A stretch of 64,000 bases of DNA from Tectiglobus sp965247245. GTDB taxonomy: Bacteria; Pseudomonadota; Alphaproteobacteria; Rhizobiales; Hyphomicrobiaceae. The translations under genes were made by a program, and so were the position numbers. This document shows, one piece after another, positions 10,101 to 19,021 of this stretch (positions are counted from its first letter, which is position 1; each line of letters begins with the position of its first letter). The stretch lies in contig CBDFGV010000003.1 of NCBI GenBank assembly GCA_965247245.1, positions 1,364,001-1,428,000 on the forward strand. Direction: 5' to 3'. A model generated the notes under the pieces. It did not search any database. It was not told where the DNA came from and saw only the letters and a list, made by a program, of their open reading frames with translations.

Positions 10101-10373
10101 CATCAAGATGATGCCTTCTTCGGTCGAGAAGCCATATTCCTTCATGAAGGCATCAACGCCTGAGTCTGAGCCATCACTAGCGCGCAGACCTTTAACCAAA
10201 CGGGTTGCCAACTCCGTCGTACGCCGCCGCTCATCTTCGGTGTAAATAGCACGCTCGATGAGACCGCCAACTAGGCGCGCTTCATTGGGCAAATGATATT
10301 GTGCAATCTCAGCACGAGACGGTAGTTCGGAAGTTGGTCGGGATCTACCGCTCACATCAACGAGCGCAGCCAT
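7185..10373 (-). CDS. putA: PutA, bifunctional proline dehydrogenase / glutamate-semialdehyde dehydrogenase
   Basis: Oxidises proline to glutamate in two steps with FAD and NAD+, at the inner face of the membrane. The PRODH barrel shows SIKLTALHPR, TIDAEEQDRLD, RLVKGAYWD and FATHNAQT. The aldehyde dehydrogenase half shows SPWNFPLAIF, the catalytic Cys in GQRCSATR and ETGG. The ATG at 10373 is preceded by GGAG at a suitable distance; the frame remains open 35 codons further, without support. At 1062 residues it lacks the ribbon-helix-helix repressor domain of E. coli PutA, so it should not regulate its own gene. No Lrp-type putR is adjacent. Confidence 0.97.
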   Translation of the reverse strand: MAALVDVSGRSRPTSELPSRAEIAQYHLPNEARLVGGLIERAIYTEDERRRTTELATRLVKGLRASDGSDSGVDAFMKEYGFSTEEGIILMCLAEALLRIPDSATADALIADKIGSGRWEQHLGNSGSLLVNASTWGLLLTGRIVNLGKTKGEESPTGLINSLLKGASEPVVRQALRQAMRMMGDQFVLGRTIQDALKRARADTSKGYRYSYDMLGEAAMTMPDAERYYARYLGAIEAVARANGPLFEKGADAIFHRPSVSIKLTALHPRVEAGKEDLLDKELMPRLLELMRLARNNGLGLTIDAEEQDRLDVLLGLFGKLLNDAEFQGWNGLGLAVQAYSKRAIPVLRWLRRMAHQTEKKIPVRLVKGAYWDSEIKWAQEQGLPDYPVFTRKLHTDVSYLACARFMLNDRDAFYPQFATHNAQTLSAIAVAGRDAEFEFQRLHGMGDALYDQVLADTAVSQPCRIYAPVGEHEDLLAYLVRRLLENGANTSFVNRLSDEELPVEQLVADPLQRAEEERQVSAAERKPELPRPPALFGDDRRNSLGLALAEATVRGDLVARMGAALKDGFDAHPLISGERKPEAETGEYVFCPHDRRQRLGRVVNCTTEDVDRALAAAEAGQVHWDETDGAHRGQLLEACADLYERNRERLMAIIVREAGKTLENALGDVREAVDFLRYYAIEARRLFGEPQNLKGVTGETNLYELTGRGPFACISPWNFPLAIFTGQIAGALAAGNCVLAKPAEQTPLTAFAATQLFYEAGLPRDVLQLLPGDGSVGAALVSDPRVRGVAFTGSNETAWRIQRALVDRRGEIIPFIAETGGINAMIADSSALPEQVTRDVIQSAFDSAGQRCSATRVLFLQDDVADKMIEMLVGATDVLHLGDPMDYATDVGPVIDVAAQDALDAHKANMYRNAKTLVDLRLPDHCHLGTYVTPAIFEIGSIKDLERETFGPILHVVRYAQSNLDKVCSAIQDSGSGLTLGIHSRIESTVDEIVKRTKVGNTYVNRNQIGAVVGVQPFGGIGLSGTGPKAGGPNYVARFACERVISNNITATGGNVELLSL

Positions 10374-10584
10374 GGCAACATCTCCAAGAATCGGGCGCGA
10401 TGGTGCTATTAACCTTGTATATAGGGGCTTTGTCACCTGACTTCGATAGTTAAGTCCCAGGCGATTGCCCCCAACCAAAAGCCGATGGAGATTTCACAAC
10501 CTTGCTGTTCGCAATTTTCATCCCATCTCCTATAAGGGGCTGACAACGCTCGAAACTATGAAGTCAAACGGAAATGGATGAGGC

Positions 10585-11436
10585 ATGGAACGCGTCAGCT
10601 ACGTGTCAACAGTGCCCGAACTGCGTTCCCAAGTCAGCGCATGGCGCGCTCGCGGTGAAACCGTCGCTTTACTGCCGACGATGGGGGCATTGCACGCTGG
10701 CCACTTATCGCTCGCGAGAATCGGCAAGAAGCGCTGCGACCGGGTAGTCACTTCGATCTTTGTGAACCCGACGCAGTTTGCCCCGCAGGAGGACTTCTCC
10801 ACCTACCCTCGCACATTCGAAAGCGATCTTGAGAAGCTCGTCGCGGTAGATTGCGATTTGGTGTGGGCACCGACCGCGGACGTCATGTACCCTGATGGCT
10901 TCTCGACCATGATCACGCCGGAAGGGGCAGCTCTCGGCCTGGAGACGGATTTTCGCCCCCACTTCTTTTCCGGTGTTGCAACTGTCTGTTGCAAGCTTTT
11001 TACGCAATGTGGGCCAGACATCGCGCTCTTCGGTGAAAAGGACTATCAGCAGCTTTGCGTTGTTCGGCAAATGGTGCGTGACCTTGACTTGCCTCTTGAG
11101 ATTGTCGGCTGCGAAACCATTCGGGAACCTGACGGTCTCGCGATGAGTTCCCGCAATGCTTACCTGTCCGATAACGAGCGCCGGGTCGCAACCGCCATGC
11201 ACGGCATCATATCGCAGATCTCAGACGGTTTCAGAGGCGGCGGTGATCCGGATGAACTATGCAGAGATGGTACGGAAGAACTTCTCAAGGCAGGATTTCG
11301 TACGGTCGACTACCTCGCCATTCGCGATGCTGACAACCTCGCGGCAGTTGCTCCGGGCTCGACTCGTCCGTGCCGTGTGCTGGCGGCTGCCTGGCTCGGA
11401 GAAACGCGTCTCATCGACAACGTCGCGGCTCAATAA
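10585..11436 (+). CDS. panC: PanC, pantoate-beta-alanine ligase
   Basis: Joins pantoate and beta-alanine with ATP to give pantothenate, the vitamin B5 precursor of CoA. The 283 residues begin with the typical LLPTMGALHAGHLSL segment, with HIGH-like His37 and His40, followed by SIFVNPTQF, LFGEKDYQQL and MSSRNAYL. Length matches the family. It is divergent from putA, and panB is not nearby, so it appears to be a single-gene unit. Confidence 0.97.
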   Translation: MERVSYVSTVPELRSQVSAWRARGETVALLPTMGALHAGHLSLARIGKKRCDRVVTSIFVNPTQFAPQEDFSTYPRTFESDLEKLVAVDCDLVWAPTADVMYPDGFSTMITPEGAALGLETDFRPHFFSGVATVCCKLFTQCGPDIALFGEKDYQQLCVVRQMVRDLDLPLEIVGCETIREPDGLAMSSRNAYLSDNERRVATAMHGIISQISDGFRGGGDPDELCRDGTEELLKAGFRTVDYLAIRDADNLAAVAPGSTRPCRVLAAAWLGETRLIDNVAAQ

Positions 11437-11903
11437 GCTTCGGGGTCAGGCGGAGAGCACTCGAACAAACCTAGTCGCGATCACGTCCGCATCCGGTCTC
11501 CTCTTTTTTCTGTTGGGACAACGGCTAGTAATCGTTTCCTCCCGTTTCGCTGCCATGCAATTGACAGGTGGGGACGCAGTAACAAGCTTTATCAGCAGCA
11601 CAGCGATGACGGTTAGTGGGCATCAGCTCATGTTCGATAATCAGCCCCCGGACTCATTCCCAGCAACACACTTCATTTTCTGATTTTCACCGATATCCAT
11701 TAGGATATTCGGTCACAGCACCAGCAAGACAGATGTACGTGGCGAGGACGCAACAGCTCGGGCGTGCTGACTTGCATTGCAGCTTTCCCCATGCCACCTA
11801 GATTGTTCTATGCGCATGAGATTCGCCTTATGCGTCTAAAGTTCCGCGTGGCGGCAGCAAGCGAACTCTGCAGCCGATTCGATTGCATGGAGCTGATGAC
11901 GGC
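11437..11903. other. Intergenic gap panC-parE with a short palindrome
   Basis: About 465 bp with no supported gene. It contains a 16-bp inverted repeat, ATATCC-ATTA-GGATAT, at 11693-11708, roughly 200 bp ahead of parE. It could be an operator or chance. No terminator with a T-run follows panC. Confidence 0.35.
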
Positions 11904-13937
11904 ATGGCAAACCCCGAGCGCAAATCTCCCCAGCGGGATCTATTCGCAAAATTACAGGATGCCATGACTCGAAAATCGGCGCGTGCACGCAAGACCGTTG
12001 ACGCTTCAGATAACTATACAGCCGCGGATATTGAAGTCCTCGAAGGTCTGGAACCAGTGCGCCGCCGGCCCGGCATGTACATTGGCGGCACCGACGAAAA
12101 GGCACTGCACCATCTGTTTGCCGAAGTGATCGACAACTCCATGGACGAGGCGGTCGCCGGACATGCGACCTGGATCGAAGTCCATCTATCGGCTGACGGT
12201 GCGCTTTCGGTTGCCGACAATGGCCGCGGCATCCCGGTCGATCCGCATCCCAAGTACAAGAGCAAATCAGCGCTCGAAGTCATCATGACGACGCTGCACG
12301 CTGGCGGCAAGTTCGACGGCAAGGCCTATAACACGTCAGGTGGCTTGCACGGCGTCGGCGTCTCCGTCGTCAATGCCCTTGCTGATACGCTTGAGGTCGA
12401 AGTCGCCCGCGGTCAGCAACTTTACCGAATGGTCTTCAATCGCGGCACACCTGACGGCAAGCTGCAGAAGCTCGGTTCCATCATGAACCGGCGTGGCACC
12501 AAAGTCCGCTTCACACCCGATGAAACCATCTTCGGCGCAGGCGCGAAGTTCAAGCCGGCGCGCCTGTTCAAGATGGCGCGCTCCAAGGCCTATCTGTTCG
12601 GTGGTGTTGAGATCCGCTGGTCCTGCGACCCCGAGCTCATCAAAGACGATACGCCAGCTGAGGCGACCTTCCATTTCCCGGGCGGTCTCGGAGATTACCT
12701 TAAGGCGACCATTCAGGGCCAGACGCTCGTCACAAAGGAGCTGTTTTGCGGCCGCGTCGAGAAGGAAGGTGGCCACGGCTCCGTCGAATGGGCCATCGGC
12801 TGGGTTGCGAGCCATGATGGCTTCGTCAACTCCTACTGTAATACGATCCCGACCCCTGATGGTGGCACTCACGAGATCGGCCTGCGTGGTGCAATTTCAC
12901 GTGGGCTCAAGGCTTACGGCGAACTGGTTGGGAACAAGAAAGCCAGCCAGATCACCGGCGACGATGTGATGGGCACGTCGGCATCAATGCTATCCGTGTT
13001 CATTCGCGAACCGGAGTTCCAGGGCCAGACAAAAGATAAACTCGCGACACAAGAGGCCTCCCGCATCGTAGAGACGACTGTGCGCGATGCCTTTGATCAT
13101 TGGCTCGCTGACTCACCACAGCAGGCAAACAAGCTGCTTGAGTGGGCGATTGAGCAGGCCGAGGACAGGCTGCGCAAGCGCCGCGAAAAGGACATCTCCC
13201 GGCAAACCGCTACGCGCAAGCTCCGGCTGCCCGGCAAACTGGTCGATTGTTCTTCGAATTCCAAGGTTGGGACAGAAATCTTCATCGTTGAGGGTGACTC
13301 GGCTGGCGGTTCGGCGAAACAGGCGCGTGATCCGAAAATCCAAGCGGTCCTGCCGCTGCGCGGTAAGATCCTCAACGTCGCCAATGCCTCCTCACAGAAA
13401 CTCAGTCAGAACCAGATGCTGTCAGATCTCATCCAGTCCCTGGGTTGTGGCATCGGCAAACACTTCCGGCTCGATGACCTGCGTTACGAACGGGTCATCA
13501 TCATGACGGACGCCGACGTGGATGGCGCTCACATCGCATCGCTCTTGATCACATTCTTCTACCAGGAGATGCCGGAACTGATTACGAACGGGCACCTGTA
13601 CATCGCTGTGCCACCGCTCTTCAAGCTGACACAGGGTTCCAAGACCTTCTACGCACGCGATGAGGCGGAAAGGGTCAAGCTTCTCGAAAGCGGAGAGTTC
13701 AAAGCAAATCAGAAGATCGAAGTCAGCCGCTTCAAAGGCCTTGGCGAGATGAATGCGTCACAATTGAAGGAAACCGCGATGAATCCTTCACGACGTACGA
13801 TGCTCAAGGTTGAAATTGGGGACGGTGAACTCAGCGAAATCGGCAAGGCTGTCAATGCGTTGATGGGCTCAAAGCCGGAGTCGCGATTCCGCTTCATCCA
13901 GGACAATGCTGCCTTTGCAACGGACTTAGATATCTAG
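11904..13937 (+). CDS. parE: ParE, topoisomerase IV subunit B
   Basis: ATPase subunit of the type II topoisomerase that decatenates daughter chromosomes. GHKL motifs: EVIDNSMDEAVAG, VADNGRGIPVDPH and GGLHGVGVSVVNALA. TOPRIM motifs: EGDSAGGSAKQARD and MTDADVDGAH. The AKQARD form and the C-terminal ending FRFIQDNA, plus about 677 residues, favour ParE over the longer GyrB. The ATG at 11904 has GGAG upstream; the frame opens at a TTG at 11883. parC is not in the window. Confidence 0.93.
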   Translation: MANPERKSPQRDLFAKLQDAMTRKSARARKTVDASDNYTAADIEVLEGLEPVRRRPGMYIGGTDEKALHHLFAEVIDNSMDEAVAGHATWIEVHLSADGALSVADNGRGIPVDPHPKYKSKSALEVIMTTLHAGGKFDGKAYNTSGGLHGVGVSVVNALADTLEVEVARGQQLYRMVFNRGTPDGKLQKLGSIMNRRGTKVRFTPDETIFGAGAKFKPARLFKMARSKAYLFGGVEIRWSCDPELIKDDTPAEATFHFPGGLGDYLKATIQGQTLVTKELFCGRVEKEGGHGSVEWAIGWVASHDGFVNSYCNTIPTPDGGTHEIGLRGAISRGLKAYGELVGNKKASQITGDDVMGTSASMLSVFIREPEFQGQTKDKLATQEASRIVETTVRDAFDHWLADSPQQANKLLEWAIEQAEDRLRKRREKDISRQTATRKLRLPGKLVDCSSNSKVGTEIFIVEGDSAGGSAKQARDPKIQAVLPLRGKILNVANASSQKLSQNQMLSDLIQSLGCGIGKHFRLDDLRYERVIIMTDADVDGAHIASLLITFFYQEMPELITNGHLYIAVPPLFKLTQGSKTFYARDEAERVKLLESGEFKANQKIEVSRFKGLGEMNASQLKETAMNPSRRTMLKVEIGDGELSEIGKAVNALMGSKPESRFRFIQDNAAFATDLDI

Positions 13938-13955
13938 TTCTGCACAAGATGTTCA

Positions 13956-13972
13956 GCCTGTTTCGAACAGGC
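13956..13972. terminator. Short hairpin after parE
   Basis: Perfect 7-bp stem GCCTGTT / AACAGGC with a TCG loop, 19 bp after the parE stop. Flanking GATG and CATC can extend the pairing. There is no T-run, so termination is plausible but not certain. Confidence 0.4.
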
Positions 13973-14065
13973 ATCTCCACAACTTAAGCACCTTCGGTTT
14001 GCGCATAACGCTCAGCTGTCATTTCGTACTACTAGCCAGTGAGTGATTCGCGGGGGAGTTGTGAT

Positions 14066-14191
14066 ATGGCAGATGTACGACAAGAACCAATTCGATGGCG
14101 CAAGCACCGATCCTGGAGCTACTACGCTTGGATTGTGGCTGCAGCTGGATCAGTAGCCTACGCCGCACAATGGCTGGTGGGTCAGTTCTAG
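14066..14191 (+). CDS. 41-residue single-pass membrane protein
   Basis: A short ORF between parE and the convergent MBL gene. An ATG at 14066 follows a strong GGGGGAG ribosome-binding site about 7 bases away. The product has a basic, aromatic N-terminus (about 1-20, several Arg/Lys/Trp/Tyr) and one hydrophobic helix (about 21-38, starting AWIVAAAG), ending LVGQF. The arrangement suggests an inner-membrane micro-protein with the basic end in the cytoplasm. I do not recognise the family. The strong ribosome site and clean topology argue for a real gene. Confidence 0.6.
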   Translation: MADVRQEPIRWRKHRSWSYYAWIVAAAGSVAYAAQWLVGQF

Positions 14192-14205
14192 CTCAAACGG
14201 CCGAC

Positions 14206-15084
14206 TCAACTGATACCGACGAAGTCATACCCTGGCCGGTCTGTCTTGGCTTTGAGCGATCCGAATGACGGTGCTCGGAAGTGCGCCGGGAACAACACAT
14301 TGCCGGTATCAGCATGCTTGGCCATAAGAGCCGTTCGGCTCTGGCGCGACTGATCGCGATCAGTGTCAGCAATTGTCGATAGCTCCGGATAGACGAGCTG
14401 CACCCGGTGATGGATGACATCACCGGTCATTGCACCTTTGGCATCTCCTGACGCCAGATTGACGACGACATGCCCGGGTGAGTGGCCGTGGCACGGCTCA
14501 AGCCAGATGCCCGTATCGATCTCGTGGTCGTCTTCCACCAAGACGGCTTGTTCGGCACGCATCAACGGCTGCACACTATCTTGAAATCCGTACCGGTGCA
14601 TATTGTTGGGATCCTGCATGATCTGATCCCAATGCTCATATTCTCGACGCGCCATAATGTATTTCGCATTGGGGAATGTCGGCACCCACTCTCCATTAAC
14701 GAGCATTGTATTCCAACCGACGTGATCCCAGTGCAGGTGGGTACACATGACAAAATCGACGTCTTCCGGCTTGCAGCCTGCAGCTGCAAGCGTCGCGAGG
14801 TAATCAGTATTCAAATGCGAAAAGGCCGGCCGGGAAGGCCTTTCTTTGTCATTCCCGCAGCAGGTATCGACTAGGATCGTGTACCGCCCTGTCTTCAGCA
14901 CATAACTGTGGAAGCTGAGAACAATCTCATCATCGTCCGACAGATGACCATGAGGGATCTCAGGCCGAGCTGCATCAAGCATTTCAGCTGTTAGGTCCGG
15001 AAAAAACTGCTGCGCCGGCATCAGAGGAGCCACCAACTCCTCGACGCGGGTAATCTCGAATGCACCCAGTTTCATCCGATCCAT
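14206..15084 (-). CDS. MBL-fold metallo-hydrolase
   Basis: 292-residue metallo-beta-lactamase-fold hydrolase. The zinc motif HLHWDH is at 116-121; later ligands are in GHSPGH, a TGDVIHH segment and FPAHF. No signal peptide, so cytoplasmic. The pattern fits the group that includes N-acyl-homoserine lactonases and related lactonases, but motifs alone cannot assign the substrate. An AAGGAGG site precedes the ATG at 15084. It lies 47 bp after the VOC gene on the same strand, probably as one operon. Confidence 0.88.
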   Translation of the reverse strand: MDRMKLGAFEITRVEELVAPLMPAQQFFPDLTAEMLDAARPEIPHGHLSDDDEIVLSFHSYVLKTGRYTILVDTCCGNDKERPSRPAFSHLNTDYLATLAAAGCKPEDVDFVMCTHLHWDHVGWNTMLVNGEWVPTFPNAKYIMARREYEHWDQIMQDPNNMHRYGFQDSVQPLMRAEQAVLVEDDHEIDTGIWLEPCHGHSPGHVVVNLASGDAKGAMTGDVIHHRVQLVYPELSTIADTDRDQSRQSRTALMAKHADTGNVLFPAHFRAPSFGSLKAKTDRPGYDFVGIS

Positions 15085-15131
15085 GACATCCTCCTTAGTT
15101 GTGCAATGTCATTGTCGAACAAAACTGGCCG

Positions 15132-15518
15132 TCACGCCATCTCTGTCGGCGTCATCCATCCGATGTGGCCACCGCCGGCATCGACAATCATCGCAATCCG
15201 ACCAACATTTGGGACATCAAATGGTTCGCGGAGAACCTGCGCGCCGGCAGCCTTGGCTTTGGTTAGCCGGGCATCGATGTCATCAACGGCGATGTAAGAG
15301 AGCCAGTGCGCCGGAACCTCATCCCCCATATCCGGCGTCATGCCCATAATGCCGGCAATCGGCTGGCCATCAAGCATGGCAACCCAATAGATGAACTCAC
15401 CCATATCCACTTCGTCGAACTGCCATCCCATGACATCACGATAAAACTGGACGGCGGCCTCAACGTCCCGAGTCATCAGCTCATTCCAATAGAACACACC
15501 GTGTTTGGCTTCTGGCAT
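15132..15518 (-). CDS. VOC (glyoxalase-like) protein
   Basis: 128 residues with one full betaalphabetabetabeta pair. It starts HGVFYWNELMTRDVEAA, continues FYRDVMGWQF and MLDGQPIAGIMGM, and ends IGWMTPTE, typical of the vicinal-oxygen-chelate superfamily often annotated as glyoxalase/bleomycin-resistance-like. A strong GGAGGGGAG site precedes the ATG. It is the first gene of a likely two-gene unit with the MBL hydrolase. Substrate unknown. Confidence 0.88.
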   Translation of the reverse strand: MPEAKHGVFYWNELMTRDVEAAVQFYRDVMGWQFDEVDMGEFIYWVAMLDGQPIAGIMGMTPDMGDEVPAHWLSYIAVDDIDARLTKAKAAGAQVLREPFDVPNVGRIAMIVDAGGGHIGWMTPTEMA

Positions 15519-15731
15519 AGCTCCCCTCCATAATTGAACGCGAATCGGATTCGCAACTTATCTGCCGAAGTAGACAAAGCGATGACTCAACTTTTGGCTG
15601 CATGAATTCTGGCCTGATGGCTCTCAAAAACAGTTGCGGCCTAAGCCATCACATCGTAACCGGATGCCAATCTGGAGCTCTGCAACGAAGCGTGCACAAT
15701 GCTCCAAACGCAGACATTATGAGGCCCAACG

Positions 15732-16439
15732 ATGCATGCTCGCGCACTGACAGCTGAAGTCGTCGGAACATTTCTCATTCATCTTGTGCTATTTGGCATG
15801 CTGCTCAATCTCGGTGGATCAGCAAGCACTGGTGCGCTGCCTGCAGCAATCGGAACGGGCTTGGCCCTAATGGCTGCAACAACATCGCTGGGTCATGTCT
15901 CTGGTGGGCATTTCAATCCGGCCATCACCATCGGCCTGATTGCGGGCGGCCGATTTGATGTCGCCCATGCACCAGGCTTCATCGTTGCGCAGATCCTTGG
16001 CGCGGCCCTGGCAGCAGCCGTCTATTACATGGCCATCTCAGTCGGCTTCCTGACGCCATCCACGAACACCCAGCTGACAACCATATCAGCGATCAGCAAT
16101 GGCTTCGGCGCAGAAGGTTATCAATCATTGGTGGCTGTTCTGGTGTTCGAGAGCCTGGCCGCGGCCCTTTTCGTCATCGCCTTTATGGGCGCTACGGCAA
16201 GCCGATCCCTAGCGCCGATCGCTCCACTCGCTATCGGAGCAACTTTGGCTGGTCTCTACCTAATTCTCATTCCCATCTCAGGTGGCGGTCTCAACCCTGC
16301 ACGGTCCACCGCGACCGCCATCTTCGCGGGCACAGAGACCCTGTCACAGCTTTGGGCGTTTTGGCTCGCGCCGACAATCGGCGCAATTGCCGGCGGCCTC
16401 CTCGCGCGCTTTGTCCTGAATGAGACTTCGGAGACCTGA
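15732..16439 (+). CDS. Aquaporin / MIP-family channel
   Basis: Inner-membrane channel of 235 residues with six hydrophobic helices and the two pore loops: GHFNPAIT (NPA 62-64) and GGLNPARS (NPA 188-190 followed by the selectivity Arg191). Length and the Arg after the second NPA match water-selective or mixed bacterial aquaporins. Whether it prefers water or small neutral solutes cannot be set from motifs. It is a single gene, convergent with the downstream hydrolase. Confidence 0.93.
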   Translation: MHARALTAEVVGTFLIHLVLFGMLLNLGGSASTGALPAAIGTGLALMAATTSLGHVSGGHFNPAITIGLIAGGRFDVAHAPGFIVAQILGAALAAAVYYMAISVGFLTPSTNTQLTTISAISNGFGAEGYQSLVAVLVFESLAAALFVIAFMGATASRSLAPIAPLAIGATLAGLYLILIPISGGGLNPARSTATAIFAGTETLSQLWAFWLAPTIGAIAGGLLARFVLNETSET

Positions 16440-16474
16440 TTAGTCCAACCTTCGCTTGACCACGAGGACCACAG

Positions 16475-17176
16475 CTAGTCGGCCAGCCAATCAGACAGGA
16501 TACGATTGACCTGATCCGGTCGTTCCATGGTCGACAGGTGACCGCAGTCCGGAATGACCTCAAGCTTGCTGCCCGGAATACCGTCATGCATCTCTTGGGC
16601 AACCTTAACCGGTGTCAACACATCCTGCTCACCGACCACAACAACGGTCGGACACTTGATCTCGGATAGAAATGGACGATTGTCCGGGCGATCGATAATG
16701 GCCTGCTGTTGGCGCACAAATGCGTCACGGCCCACAGCTTCCGCCATATTGAGGACGCGGTCGACGAGTGCCCGTTCACCCAATCGCGACTTGTGAATGA
16801 GCATCGGCAGGGCCGCAGCCTGGACGTTTCTCGGGCCCAACGTCTGCGCAAGACCGATGAGCATCTGGCGAAACGCGACCTGATCCTCACGATCAGCGCG
16901 CGCATTGGTATTCAGCAGGGCGAGTTTACTGACCCGCTCAGGCGCCTGTCGCAGAACTTCAAAGGCCACGTATCCACCCAAAGACAGCCCGGCCAATGCA
17001 AACTGGGGCGGCGCAACGCGGAGGATCTCGCTCGCCAGGCTCTGCAGGTTATTATGTTTCAGGACGCGACCGACGGAGACCGTTGCTTGGTCTTTCAGGC
17101 CGGCAATCTGGTCCGCGAACAAGGCATCAGAGCACAGCAACCCCGGGATCATCACAAGATTAGGTTTCGTCGACAT
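16475..17176 (-). CDS. Alpha/beta hydrolase
   Basis: 233 residues. Nucleophile elbow GLSLGG (Ser65), an acid loop VVGEQDVLTP and the His in DCGHLSTMERP complete the catalytic triad. The layout resembles 3-oxoadipate enol-lactonase or haloalkane-dehalogenase-like esterases, but no pathway genes surround it. No signal peptide. Convergent with the aquaporin gene. Confidence 0.88.
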   Translation of the reverse strand: MSTKPNLVMIPGLLCSDALFADQIAGLKDQATVSVGRVLKHNNLQSLASEILRVAPPQFALAGLSLGGYVAFEVLRQAPERVSKLALLNTNARADREDQVAFRQMLIGLAQTLGPRNVQAAALPMLIHKSRLGERALVDRVLNMAEAVGRDAFVRQQQAIIDRPDNRPFLSEIKCPTVVVVGEQDVLTPVKVAQEMHDGIPGSKLEVIPDCGHLSTMERPDQVNRILSDWLAD

Positions 17177-17501
17177 TCTTTCCTCACAATGGGGTTATTG
17201 GCCGGTTGTTGTCGCAAATGTCCCTCTTTATTCCCTCAATTAAGGAAAAATGTACAAGACTTATTGTCCCTACTGGCAGTAGGTCTTGCGTTTTACTACG
17301 ACTTGTGTCAGCACCCACTTGACGGACTGCATCGCCGCTCGATGGCGAGGAAAAGCTCCTGTTTGCAGCTGTAGTCACGTTCAGAATCTGCCAACGTCAC
17401 CGAACCTGATTTAGATTGCGCTCATCATTATCAACTCTCGACCAGCGCTCAGCGCAGATTTGATACGCAGCCTTTGACGTTCCCAATGGAGAGCAACGCT
17501 C
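17177..17501. other. Divergent promoter region between the hydrolase and helicase genes
   Basis: 325 bp without a supported gene. It must contain the promoter and a likely long 5' leader of the DEAD-box helicase; such leaders often have a role in cold induction, but no cold-shock element is recognisable here. Confidence 0.35.
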
Positions 17502-18977
17502 TTGGAAATGCCTAGTTTCACCGGACTTGGACTGAGCAGCAAAGTCGAAGACGCCGTGACCGCGTCTGGCTATACCACCCCCACGCCGATCCAAGCACAA
17601 GCTATACCCGTCGCCGTTACAGGACTGGATGTCCTCGGTATCGCCCAAACGGGCACCGGCAAGACGGCCTCATTTACGCTACCAATGATTACGCGCCTGG
17701 AAACCGGCCGTGCCCGGGCACGCATGCCGCGCTCGCTGATCCTGGCACCGACACGCGAATTAGCAGCACAGGTAGCCCAAGCGTTCGAAAAGTACGGTGC
17801 AAACCATCGCTTGAATGTCGCCCTGCTCATCGGCGGCGTCTCGTTTGATGAGCAGGAAAAGAAGCTTGATCGCGGCGCCGACGTACTCATCGCGACGCCA
17901 GGCCGGCTTCTGGATCACTTTCAACGCGGTAAGCTGCTCCTAACCGGCGTGGAAATCCTCGTCATCGATGAAGCAGACCGCATGCTCGATATGGGCTTCA
18001 TCCCCGATATTGAAAAAATCTGCAGCCTCTTACCACCGCGCCGGCAGACGCTGTTTTTCTCCGCGACGATGCCGCCGGAAATTCAGCGGTTGGTCGATAC
18101 GTTTCTCAAGAACCCGGTCAAAATAGAAGTTGCTAAACCAGCAACGACAGCCAAAACGATCGAGCAGACATTTTGTTTCTGTGGCGATGGCGAAGACTGG
18201 GAAAAGCGCGAATTACTACGGGATCTCATTCGCGCCCAGAATGTGAAAAACGCGATTATTTTCTGCAATCGGAAACGCGACGTCTCAATTCTGTTCAAGT
18301 CGCTGACCAAGCATGGCTTCAATGCCGGTGCGCTCCATGGTGATATGGATCAGACCAGCCGCATGGACACGCTGGAGAAGTTCCGCTCAGGTGAGATAAC
18401 TTTCCTAGCAGCAAGCGATGTGGCCGCCCGTGGCCTTGATATCCCAGACGTCAGCCATGTCTTCAATTTCGATGTACCATGGGCCAGCGATGACTACGTC
18501 CACCGGATCGGTCGGACAGGGCGTGCAGGCCGCGAGGGTTTTGCAGCAACTCTGGTCACGATTGATGAGTTGAAGGTCATCAAGGAAATTGAAGGCATCA
18601 ATGGTGAAGCACTGAGCTGGCAGGGCGAGGCCCCGACAGAACAAGACTTCGAAGATGCCGGCAAGAAGAAGCGCCGACGACGGGGACAGAAGAGCCAATC
18701 CGATAGCAGCCGCTCGTCGCGAAGCAGCAGGGGTGGTTCATCGAGACCCAGGCAACGCCGTAACTCCGAACAAGACACTGAGCAACCCAGAGTTCGCGAG
18801 GCTGCAGACCAACAGGCAGCGCCGGCTCGTGAAGCCAACAAGCGGCCACCGAGAAGATCTCCTGAGAGGGACTCATCTGCTGGTGGTTTCGCGCCCGATA
18901 CAATCCCAGCATTCCTGCAAAGGCCTGTGCGCAGGCCAAAGCCACCAGCGAAGCGCGCTAAGGTCGTCAACGAGTAG
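17502..18977 (+). CDS. rhlE: DEAD-box RNA helicase, RhlE type
   Basis: ATP-dependent RNA helicase, probably acting in ribosome assembly, RNA decay or cold growth. Q motif GYTTPTPIQ, Walker A AQTGTGKT, PTRELA, DEAD box as DEADRML, SAT, and the C-terminal HRIGRTGRAG are all intact. After about residue 385 there is a long Arg/Ser/Lys-rich low-complexity tail, as in RhlE-like proteins, for RNA binding. A TGGAGAG site (17487-17493) is 8 bases before the TTG at 17502 but 14 before the ATG at 17508, so TTG may be the real start. Confidence 0.93.
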   Translation: MEMPSFTGLGLSSKVEDAVTASGYTTPTPIQAQAIPVAVTGLDVLGIAQTGTGKTASFTLPMITRLETGRARARMPRSLILAPTRELAAQVAQAFEKYGANHRLNVALLIGGVSFDEQEKKLDRGADVLIATPGRLLDHFQRGKLLLTGVEILVIDEADRMLDMGFIPDIEKICSLLPPRRQTLFFSATMPPEIQRLVDTFLKNPVKIEVAKPATTAKTIEQTFCFCGDGEDWEKRELLRDLIRAQNVKNAIIFCNRKRDVSILFKSLTKHGFNAGALHGDMDQTSRMDTLEKFRSGEITFLAASDVAARGLDIPDVSHVFNFDVPWASDDYVHRIGRTGRAGREGFAATLVTIDELKVIKEIEGINGEALSWQGEAPTEQDFEDAGKKKRRRRGQKSQSDSSRSSRSSRGGSSRPRQRRNSEQDTEQPRVREAADQQAAPAREANKRPPRRSPERDSSAGGFAPDTIPAFLQRPVRRPKPPAKRAKVVNE

Positions 18978-18994
18978 TCGTGCAGTCTATGGGC

Positions 18995-19021
18995 GGGCAG
19001 TGACGTTAGAACCCACTGCCC
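18995..19021. terminator. Hairpin between convergent rhlE and the SUF operon end
   Basis: Perfect 8-bp inverted repeat GGGCAGTG / CACTGCCC with an 11-nt loop. It overlaps the last codons of the DUF924 gene and starts 18 bp after the rhlE stop. The position suits a bidirectional terminator; there is no T-run in either direction. Confidence 0.5.
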
